NCBI GenBank assembly: GCA_038380435.1
Contig: JAWZYU010000017.1
Location: forward strand, 21,141,283-21,205,282
Direction of reading: 5' to 3'
DNA length: 64,000 nt
Source: Ryuthela nishihirai
Lineage: Eukaryota; Arthropoda; Arachnida; Araneae; Heptathelidae
Translations under genes and position numbers: made by a program
In this document: positions 13,001-25,000 of the stretch, in pieces
Numbering within the stretch: the stretch's first letter is position 1
Layout: every line of letters starts with the position of its first letter
The notes under the pieces: generated by a model
Databases searched by the model: none
The model's input: only the letters and a program-made list of their open reading frames with translations
What the model was told of the DNA's origin: nothing

Positions 13001-16000
13001 ACTCATAAAGAAGGCCTATAAAGGAAGGTGAGGTCATAGCAAAAAGACAATACAAACATCCATATTATACCCTGGTTTGAAAATGGGACTTTTCATTCCA
13101 TGGTCAAAAACAACACTAACTTAAAAATAATAATACACCTATCCCTCAATTTACACGGTACTCAGTTCACACAATTTTGGCTTTGCACGGTCAAAAAATG
13201 CAACCAGTTTCGATTTACACGGTACTGACTGAGACGTACATAGAAAGGAAATCTCAGTCAGTACCGTGTAAATCGAAACTGGTTGCATTTTTTGACCATG
13301 CAAAGCCAAAATTGTGTGAACTGAGTACTGTGTAAATCGAGGGATAGGTGTAATTTAAAGCATATAGTATGAAGTATATAAAACAATGTAGCTAAACCTA
13401 GTTAATTATTGGCAATAATTAAAAGGTTTACACTAGGAAAGTAACTTAAATATATATTACAATCTGAGGTTAAATGGATAAAAAAGTTAAGTGTGGTGTA
13501 TGTTTTTTGCTTCTGTGCATCTAGATCAAAAGGCTATGCTGAGCTTAGTACCACTGCAATCCAACCCATGGTGTGTTGTTGGGTTGTTTTACCTCTGAGC
13601 GGCACTTTTTTGCACACCATGGGCTAAATGGCCAGGTCACATGGACCCCGAAGGCTCAGAGAAGGTTGGGAGAGGGGACCCACTGGAACAGCTGTTGGGA
13701 GACAGATGGTAGTCTCCCGTCAAGGCCATCCAGCGTGTTCTTTAACGTGCACAGGGTATGGCTCTCCCACACACGGGGCCACGGCTTAACATCCCATCCG
13801 ACGGACGGCGACCTTTCCAAGTCCATCGGTGTCCCCTACTGACCGTGGGCAGGGCGGGGAATTTTGCGGAGATAAATCTCAACGCTGACCCAGCTGGGAC
13901 TCGAACCTGGGCCCATGGTGTGAAACTTGCAGTTGCTCAATCACATCATTTGAAGTCTGAGAACCACATTGGTGATAGCATTTAAGATCAAAAATAATAG
14001 TTAACCATGACATTCAATAACTATTTTTGCTGATAGAACTGAATAATAAAACAATCATTTAACTATTAAAAGAAATTAAGAATTCAAAGAACTACAAGAT
14101 CACATACTTATTACACCACTAATCTATTAACTAACTGTAAGTCAAACACAGTACATTTCACAGTAAATCTATATTCCAAGAATTTAAGAATGAAATGACA
14201 GGAAATGAGTGAAATGAAAGCAGAATAATATAAAAACACGAGAGTTTGATACTAAATACCTATCAAACACAGACTTCATTAGTTGAATTCTTCACAAAGA
14301 CTTCCTTTTTAATCAATAGCTCTGAAAATGTTTTAATTTACCTTGTGCGAAAGCATCATGCACCCAGCTTTTGCCAACATTTGGAGCTCCATCATGAAGT
14401 ACAGTTTGAACTTTGATTGTCTTCAGTTCTTTCTTCAAGGCCTAGCAAAAAAACCCCATTGTTAGAATTTCAATACAAAAAAAAAGTGCAAATTTATGGT
14501 TTAGTTTTAAGAATTAAAACAATAACCACTACTACCAGTACTTTAAAAATTACTATTGTTTTCCTAACTCTTAATAAATAAATAACATACTCTGCAATAT
14601 GTATATTAAAAAAAAGAAAATTTTGCATACTGTAACACTTTTACATTTTCATGCAACGTTCAGTATGAATTTGTTGCCTTACATTATTTCCTCTGTTATA
14701 GTCCCTTTCTCAAAGCAACTGATATTTCAAATTTACCACTGAATTAAATGATTTAGCAAACTTAAAACTGAAAAATGCAGAATTATTCTCCTACAACAAC
14801 ATATATTTTCTTCAATGCACTCTTGAACACAAAATATCTGGCTATCTTGTATAAGGGACTATGGCTTAACAAATAATGGATTAACATATGGTATCATTGC
14901 TATCTCCTTTATATTAACAGTGACAGAGGGTTTAACCAAAGCTGTCTGAAGGGAAAGCCTGATATCACATGATTTGGGCTGTGCCACTGGGGGCTAGAAC
15001 TGTGCCACAGAAGCTCAGTCGAAGTGCGAGACTTGATTCTACAAGTGCTAATAGTCACCTTTGTGTGCAAAATATAAGTTATATTTCTTTATTCTGTTTT
15101 ATGTACATTGTTTAAATTCTAGTGTATTTATAGTAATTATTATTCTCATCATGCCCCAAAAATATTGTGTTCCTGGCTGCTGTAGTAATAATAGTGGATT
15201 GTCATACGTATGCATGCCACAATATAAAAAAAGAAAATATTTTGTGTAATCTATGTTGATTATTTAACAACAAAAAGAGATTTAGTATTACATGTACCTC
15301 AGAAGTAAATAAATATGTATTACCATGGAGGGATAAATTATCCTACTGAAGTTTCTGTAAATGTGGGAATATTATGTTACACTGTTTTTCAAACACTTAC
15401 ATCCAGTAATGTAGAGCAGCATTTTCTAAACCACAAAAATCAATTATAGACATATGCTAATATTGCAAAGCAGATTTTGAAAAAAAGAAACAGTGTTTAG
15501 CACAGTTTTTTAGTGTTTATATGGGAATAAGACTTGCTACGTAAAATTTTATTAACATGTGAAATGTTTATGCGTATAATTATACACAATCAAAATATGC
15601 ACCCAAAAAATCATCCAAAAGGAAATTGAGCACTTTGGTGAAATGATTAATCACATGCCATCTATGTCTATCTGTAGAATTTTACTGGTGTACCAGTCAT
15701 GTCTCAATGATAGACATTGGTACATTTTTTCAAAGTTAATATCATCAGTATATTAACTACAAAAATTAATATCATCATATATATCAATGTTATCATTTGC
15801 CTTAACAAGTTGCATGGGTTATATTTCTAGTTATTATGGAACACTCTTCAATGTTGTACTGAAATCTGTATTTTTTTATATACCCTTATGTCTCTTACAA
15901 ACTATATAAAGCAATAACATAGTACTAACATGTTGTACTTATTAATTTTCACTTGTCTACTGGTATGCCTCAATGATAGACATTACTTGTCATAAACTAT

Positions 16001-19000
16001 TTTTTGATGCATACAGTATGATTGAGTTATCATTGCCATATTTGATGTGGATTTAAAATATTTATTTGTCTTGTAGTTACTATCATCAGTATATGGTATT
16101 CAATGCTATCATTTTCCTTAATAAGCTGCATGGGTTATATTTCTAGTTATTATAGAGCACTCTTCAACATTACACTGAAATCTGTAATTTTTTTATATAT
16201 TCCTATGATTCTCTTACAAACTATGTAAGGCAGTAACACAGTGCTCACATGCTGTGCATAATAATTTTCATTTGTCTACTGGTATGTCTCAATGACAGAC
16301 TTTACTTGTTGCAAACTATTTTTTGAAGCATACAGTATGATTCAGTTATCATTGGTATATTTAATGTGGGTTCCAAATATTTGTCTTGTAGTTTCTATCA
16401 TCAGTATATGATATTCAATATTATCATTTTTGTTAATAATCTGTATGGGTTATATTTCTTGTTATTATGCATCATCCTCAATGTTGCAGTGAAATCTATT
16501 TTTTTTTATATTCCTACGATTCTCTTACAAATTATGTAAGGCAATAACATAGTGCTCCTATGGTGTACTTATTAATTTTCAATTGTCTACTGGTATGTCT
16601 CAATGATAGACATTGGTTATTGCAAAATGTTTTTTGAAGCATACAATATGATTGAGTTATCAATTTTATATTTGATGTGATTTAAACATAGATGATAATC
16701 ACAGCATTACCTGTTGCTCATTTGGCGTTGATAAAATCAATAAATATTCAGTGAAAAAAATTTTCGCCGACATACGGGTTCAAATCCCGTATGTCAGCGA
16801 AAATTTTTTCCGCTGAATATTTATTGATTTATCAATGCCAAATGAGCAACAGGTAACACTGTGATTATCATCTATGTTTAAATCATTAATAACGCTAAAT
16901 AATGTGATGAGACTTATTTATTTCCATCTCACTCTGTGCAATATTAAGGTAATAATAAGTGCCATCGGAGATCACGGTTGGTCCGAAAAAAACTCCGTGA
17001 TAGAGTTAAGTCTTAAAATTAGCGGAAAAAAGACGAGCTGGCATTAGTTCAACTGGAAGAATACTCTGGCATGTTTCTGGAGAGATGCGGGTTCAAATCC
17101 CGTATGTCGTCGAAAATTTTTTCCACTGAATATTTATTAATTTATATTTGATGTGGATTTCAAATATTTAATTTTTTTGTTGGAAGTATGTGTACCAATA
17201 TATTTAGCTGTAAATAATTCAAAGTAATATTTGTATTAAAATTTTTATGTCATCATGTTTGTTAAACAAGTCTTTCATTTCGGTGTTTGTATTGGGGTTT
17301 ATTTCAATTACATGATGCTGATGATTTAAATCTTAGAAAATAATTCTAGTCTTATTAAAAACAGAATTGCACTGATGATTTGGTCAGCTGTGAATGAATT
17401 CTGATCTCAGTAGCTTTCTTCTTTGAACATAAACTGTGAAATTAAAAAGTTTTATATGAACTATAACCATACTTTTAGTGAGTGTATATGTGATATTTAT
17501 CAATATTGTAAAACCTATCTGAAGTTAGTATGAATACATTTTGCTAACCTGAGAATAGATATTTATCTCTTCCAATATGTTTGCAAATGTAGCTCATATA
17601 TTTCATTTCAAAAAAATTTTTACAAATTAAAAAAACCAATAAAATTATGCTTTAAAATTCAGGTGTATTCCACTTTTTTATACCATTTACAATTAAATGT
17701 AATTAATAAAAAATACATGTAACTATTTTTAGATATGTTTATTGAATATTTTTGACATCGAGAAATGAGGTTTTTTTATGCCTGTGAAAATAAAATATTT
17801 CCTGCAAGAATGAAATTTATGCTTATAAATATAATTTGCTTTATAATTGATTCAATTCAGCACATGAAATCATTTAAATAATCTGCACATCAAATCCACT
17901 GACTTAAAGCTACGATGCAATGCACAGCCCCCACTTCTGATGTCATTGCATTAGCTGTCAGTCATGTGACATCATGCTTTCTCTTCAGACGGCTTTGGTT
18001 TAACTCTAGAAGTTTTAATTGCCAGTGTGGCATTCCATTGATATATTCAGTTGATGACAGGGCTCAAGATGTTTGTATGGAGCTAGGAGTCATGCAAAAT
18101 TTAGGATCCACACAGTTTTCTAGACATCTAGATATTTACCTCAATACAGGGCTAGCAGTTTAGGAGCTTACAATTGAAGGCTTTATCTATCAAAAGATAC
18201 ACAGTATACCAAGATTGTCTCTGTCAAGTAAGTGAATGGATTAATACTGTAATTGTTTGGGGTTTTATGATGCAAGAGCAACAAGAGTTACATTGCATCA
18301 AATGACAGTAAATGAAAGGAAAAAGACTATGACCAAATTTATTAGATCATGGTCACCCATGACCAAATTTAAAACAACACACAAAAGAGGAAAGCAACAG
18401 AAATATAAATGACACATAATACAGTGTTATTATTGTTACACTTAATGCTTATGATAACCACATAGAAAATTTCTTGATCTTGTTGGGCCTCTGTAGTTTT
18501 TGGTTGCTTGAGGATTTTGTATACGTGTGTCTGCCTCTCCCTAAAGCTATGCTTTTCTCTAATAGTTTCTTTGAATATGTCTAATTTTTCATGGTATTTG
18601 CATAAATTACACACCTTTATTTTGATATTATTACAACTCAAAACACATATTTTTTTCAATAAGACATTGCAAAGCTTTTGGTTATGCATCATAAAACATT
18701 AGTTCAAAATAGATCAAATGTCCTGATCTGATCCTAATTGCTGATGTGTCATAAAACCCCAAACAACCAATCTGATGTGCTCAACAGACATTTTGAATCT
18801 AAACTGTTTTGAAGTTTGAAATGCTGAATTCAATATTAGTGATAACTCAAACCCCCCAATTCTTAAGTTGCAAGAGTGCTGAAATTAAGTGATGACATGT
18901 TGCATGCACATATACTTGGCTTATAAAGATCCCTGAGAAATAAATGAAAAAAATGACTTGAAATACCTGATAACATTTTTCAGTTGTAATATCTTCTTGT

Positions 19001-22000
19001 AAAGTGATTGTATTTGGAATTGGTTTAATTGGCACAAGATCAACTCCTGTGAAAGAGATAAATCATTGATGAGTATCTCATCTTTTAAAAAGAATATGCA
19101 ACATCTATATACCTAACAGTAAACAATAATTATGCTGCATATACATATTAATAAACCACCAAATAATGTTATAATTATTGTTTCATTTCATAAACTGAAT
19201 TTACATTTAGACTAATACTATAATGCAATTTTTGATGAAAATTTGTCACACCATATAACCACCAGTTCCTATAGTGATACTGTAAAAAAAAAGAACTATA
19301 TGGCAAGAATATGAAAATGTTGATAAATTAATAAACATTTTGCGGAAAAAATTTTCGCCAACATACAGGACTCGAACCCGCATCTCTCCAGAAACATGCC
19401 AGAGTATTCTTCCAGTTGAACTAATGCCAGCTTTTCTTTTTTCTAATAATTTTTTGACTAAACTCTATCACCAAGATTTTCGGGCCAACCATTGGCGCCA
19501 TCTATAATCTCGGGTGGCAACTATTACTTTTTATATTGCACAGATGGAGATGGAAATAAATAATAGTCTCATCTCACTATTTAGCGTTATTAATGATTTA
19601 AACATAGATGATTGGGAGAATACTCTGGCATGTTTCTGGAGAGATGCGGGTTCAAGTCCCATATGTCGGCGAAAATTTTTCTGCAAAATATTTATTGATT
19701 TATCAACGCCAAAAGAGCAGCAGGTAAAGCTGTGATTATCATCTATGTTTATATGAAAATGTGATATTGAAACAAGCATTTTCATTTTCTTGCCATATAG
19801 TTCCTTTAGTCATCACTTAGCTAACAATAAAGAAGTAAATATAAATTTATCTATAATTTGAATACTAATAATTAAAGTTTAATAGAAAAAATTTATTACA
19901 TGAAAACAGGAACTAGGAATAAGAGTTTTCCATTGTTTAAGGTGTGAAGTAAATTATCTCTTAAGGTGAATACTAAAACATTAACTTCTTGTTGTCACTC
20001 CAAAGCCTAACACATCTTAACTAACAAAGAAACTTGTGGAATATGAAGAAAGTTGTGGCCAACATCTTGGCATATGCTTCACAACATGTTTATGAAGCTG
20101 GAACATAATTCAAATAGAACCAATGCCTGGTAAAGAAAGTAAAGCAAATGATTTTGATTAGCTCATTCCTGTACTTGTGCTTCAAATACAAAATAAATGC
20201 ATTACTCCTATTTCTTTGTATACCCCAGACACACTTTGTCAGTATGTGAATGCTGAGAGCAACATGATAGGTGGCCTTGGAGATCTCAATAACCTGTGAG
20301 ATCAAGGTATTTAAAAAATATAAATTAAAAAAATTAAAAATACCTATCTTTCTATAGGGCTCTAAAAAGTAGAAAACAAACCTAAAGCATATCAATGGTG
20401 CAATCGATCATTGAGTTGATATTCAAAGGAAGACAATGGGCGGCAATCTTGTAGAGCAGGTAAATCGGCAACCTACCTTCCTTTGAAGCGAATACACACT
20501 CAGTGACTGATTGTACCACTGATATGCTTTAGGTTTATTTTCTACTTTTTAGGGACCTATAGGAAAATAGATATTTTTCAAATTTTTTCATTTATATATT
20601 TTTTTTGTCACTAAAAACACCTATTATCAAAAACTTTGATAGATGACTTATAAACATTGAGCACATTCACCTTCCTTTTGGAGTCATGTTTGAGATACAG
20701 AGGATAAGAATACAGAGTGTTATTTCTCATAGGCTGCTATGTTAACTAATAATCGCTGTAGATTCCCATACAGCAGTGCCTCAAATGGTTCGATCAGGAA
20801 ACTATACATTGTTTTTGCGTTGTTTTACCTCTGAGCGGCACTTTTTTGCACACCATGAGCTAAATGGCCAGGTCACATGGACCCCTGAAGGCTCAAAGAA
20901 GGTTGGGGGAGAGGACACACTGGAACAGCTGTTGGAAGACAGATGGTATCCTCCCGTCAAGGCCAGCCAGTGTGTTCTTTAACGTGCACAGGGTATGTCT
21001 CTCCTGCACACAGGGCCACGGCTTAACATCCCATCTGACGGATGGCGGCCTTTCCAAGCCCATCGGTGTTCTCTACTGACCGTGGGCAGAGCGGGGAATT
21101 TTGCAGAGATAAATCTCAACGCTGACCCAGCTGGGACTCGAACCTGGGAACTACAGATTACGAGCTTGGCGCACTACCGACTGAGCCACCCCGCCCCCAG
21201 GAAACTATATGTCAAGCAACTGTTACCATGGTAGCCAGCAACCGGTTGGCACTGGCACCTAAGGCTGTGACAGAGGACTTCAATGACAAACTATAGCCAG
21301 CAAAGAGTTGGAGCTGGGACTTAAATAACAAACGGCTTGAGTTGTTGGGTTGTTTTACCTCTGAGTGGCACTTTTTTGCACACCATGGGCTAAATGGCCA
21401 GGGTTGTTTTACCTCTGAGCGGCACTTTTTTGCACACCATGGGCTAAATGGCCAGGTCACATGGACCCGAAGGCTCAGAGAAGGTTGGGGGAGGGGACCC
21501 ACTGGAACAGCTGTTGGGAGACAGATGGTAGCCTCCCGTCAAGGCCATCCAGCGTGTTCTTTAACGTGCACAGGGTATTGCTCTCCCGCACACGGGGCCA
21601 CGGCTTAACGTCCCATCCAATGGACGGCGGCCTTTCCAAGCCCAGCGGTGTCCCCTACTGACCGTGGGCAGGGCGGGGAATTTTGCGGAGATAAATCTCA
21701 ACGCTGACCCAGCTGGGACTCGAACCTGGGAACTACAGATTACGAGCCTGGCGCGCTACTGACTGAGCCACCCCCTTCCCAAATGGCCAGGTCACAATGA
21801 CCCCGAAGGCTCAGAGAAGGTTTGGGGAGGGGAAACACTGGAACAGCTGTTGGAAGACAGATGGTACCGACTGAGCCACCCCCGCCCCTATCAAAACGAT
21901 GAACCAAAAAAAAAATATATAAATAATTTATCATATACAATGGCATACGATAACACTAATATTTGAACACTCTAACAATTTACCTTAAAGTTATAATAAA

Positions 22001-25000
22001 TTGTTTACTCAAATGACTGTAATTTTATAAGTTTGGGTAAAGTTTTTCACTTTGCGTCAATTTTGTACAGTGTTCAGAACTAATGTCAGAGCAGCATCTA
22101 CTGTCAAATATTTCAACTTCAGCAACCCTCTAAATAATAAACTAATACTCTGTAAAATAGAAGTTTGGATAAATTTGAGATTTATGTTCAGTAACTTTTT
22201 TATGAAAAAGCTTATTTTCAAAGTTAGGGTGGTTTGAATTTGAAGAAAATGAATTGCAAAAAAGGCTTTGAATGTGAGAAATGTTTTCTTTCACATACCA
22301 TGGAAGTATTTTTAAAAGCTAAAAAAAACAACACAAAAACAATACCCTGGATAATATAGTGCATAATCTCACAATCCATACTTTATTACAAGTTCATTTT
22401 GATTGTCAGGAGAGAGAATACTTTCAAAAGAGAATAATTGTTCTCCATGGATACTTGCAATTAGTTAAAATGAAAAATGTCATAATTTTATTGTTACTTA
22501 AACAAATATTACCATTTAAATGATGATACCCTTAGCCAAGTGCTTAATGTGCCTAATGGGAAATCCAGGCCTGACTTGAAAACAGCATATATAATATCTT
22601 ATTATAAAACCTTATTCAAAAGTAACAGAACTTGGTCATGCTATTGTATGAAATGTAATTTATTAATTTTCATGGTTAACTTAAAAAAAAAACTTTTAGA
22701 AGTATGACTGCTTCTGACAAAATAAAAAACTTTCAGCAGGACTTTGGTACTATAGTATCTTCCAGAATTTAAAGCAATTGCAATCTCCCCATCAAACATA
22801 TATAAAAAATATGTTAATAAATAAATACAAAAATGTTTCCAACATATATAAAATATACTTACCTATAATCAAACTGGATACAGGCATATATTTCTGAGCA
22901 ACCTGTAGCCAACCACCTGGTGCAGCACACAAATCCACCAAAACACGTGACTTTTGTAGAAATTCAAACTTTCTATTTAACTGGATAAGTTTAAATGCAG
23001 CACGTGAGCGAAAGCCTAAATTAAAAATATTTCGATTAGCATTTAATGGGATTATTTCAGTTGCATTAGACAGTAGATTACTCTTCTAGAAAACAAAGTT
23101 GATGCAAAAAGCATAATGATATGCACAAACATATAACTCCTTTAGTTAACAGAAAATAAATATATATAATTAAACAGAAGAAAAAAATTTTGATTTTGAC
23201 AAAAATTGGATTAAAATAAACAGTGATTTATTTTATTCAGAACTAATTGATAAAATACAAAAATCAGTCAAATATTAGATAATCTCCACCCCTACATGTA
23301 TACACCTAAGTGTTTGTTTTACCTCCATATGTTGGAAAGATTGACTACAATATTTCTCAAACAATCTTTTGAAATAAATTCTGAATAACATTGCAGAAAT
23401 AAATTATAGTTAAAATACTTATAATTAACCCTTTCTCTACCATACTAGTACAAACTGCAGGTAGGAGGTAGTGAAGAGGAAAGAACAGGGCAGTTTTAGA
23501 TGGTATGGTACTGAAAGGATTAAGGAAACAAAAGTTGAATATTCAAATTAATCACTTTATTTTTTCACTAAAAGCTAACTTTTATAATTGATTTAGATGC
23601 CAAATAATTTAGTATATTTCTAGGTGAATACTTTTCTACTTTGAAAATTATGCAAAAACCAGCTGGGTTGGGAAGATAAATACAGTATACTTTAGTAGTA
23701 AAGAATCACAATGACGTGTCCTGCAGACACGGAACTCATGAAATAATAAGCTGGGGAAAAAAGTGCTAGTTGTTAACCATTCCATTATAGTAGAGAGGAA
23801 GGATATCACTGGTAGTTAAGTAGTGTTAATCTTTGCTTCCCAATTGTGGAGTGTCACAGGACAAATGGAGCTATGTTCATTTCATTCACAGATACATACA
23901 CTTAACTAATGATTAATTAAATTCAACAACACAGTATTTTGTACCAATAATTTGTTGATCTTATTTTTTATAACATAAAAAAAACTATCTTCTTCTTCTT
24001 ATAGGCTGGATTAATGACTGAATTGGCAATTGAGCTCTCTGGTAAAACAAATACAATCAGTAAATATTCTGTGGAAAAAATTTTGCAGACATGCAGGATT
24101 TCAACCCAGATCTCTCCAGAAACATGCCAGAGTATTCTTACAGATTGAACTAATGCCAGGTCATGTTTTTTCCACTAATTTAAGACTCTAAATATTTTCA
24201 CCAATGATTTTTCGGCACCATCTAGGATCAATGGGTGGCAACTATTTCTTTTTATATTGCACTGAATAAGATGGAAATAATAAAGTCTCTTCATGCTATT
24301 TAGCATTATTAATAATTTAAACATAGGTGACAATCACAGCATTACCCGGGTGACACTTTAACATCAATATATCAATGCATATTTTGTGGAAAAAATTTTG
24401 CTGACATACAGGACTTGAACTCGCATCTCTCCAGAAACATGCCAGAGTATTCTTACCGATTGAACTAATGCTGGTTCATTTTTTTCCCACTAATTTAAGA
24501 CTCAAAAAATTTTCACCAATGATTTTTGGTGCCATCTATGATCAACGGTGGCAATTATTTCTTTCTATATTACGCAGACTAAGATGGAAATAATAAAGTC
24601 TCTTCACGCTATTTAGCGTTATTAATGATTTAAACATGGGTGACAATCACACATATTTCCATCTTACTCAGTGCAATATAAAAAAGAAATAGTTGCCACC
24701 CATTGATCATAGATGGCACCGAAAATCATTGATGAAAATGTTTTAGTCTTAAATTAGTGGAAAAACGATGAGCTGGCATTAGTTCAATTGGTAAGAATAC
24801 TATGGCATGTTTCTGGAGAGATGCGGGTTCAAGTTCCATACGTCGGCGATATTTTTTCCACAAAATATTTATTGATACATTAAAATGTATCCATAAGATA
24901 TCAGAGAGCCATAAGCCACCAACAACCAAAAGTTACGTTTTTATGTCATACTTTACACTTCGACATCATACTTTACACTCCGACGTCGCACGCCACTAGA

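Noticed and set aside
18369..18692. 107-codon minus frame
   Set aside because: Low-complexity AT-rich translation in FTSJ3 intron 3; no acceptor in phase with the neighbouring exons.
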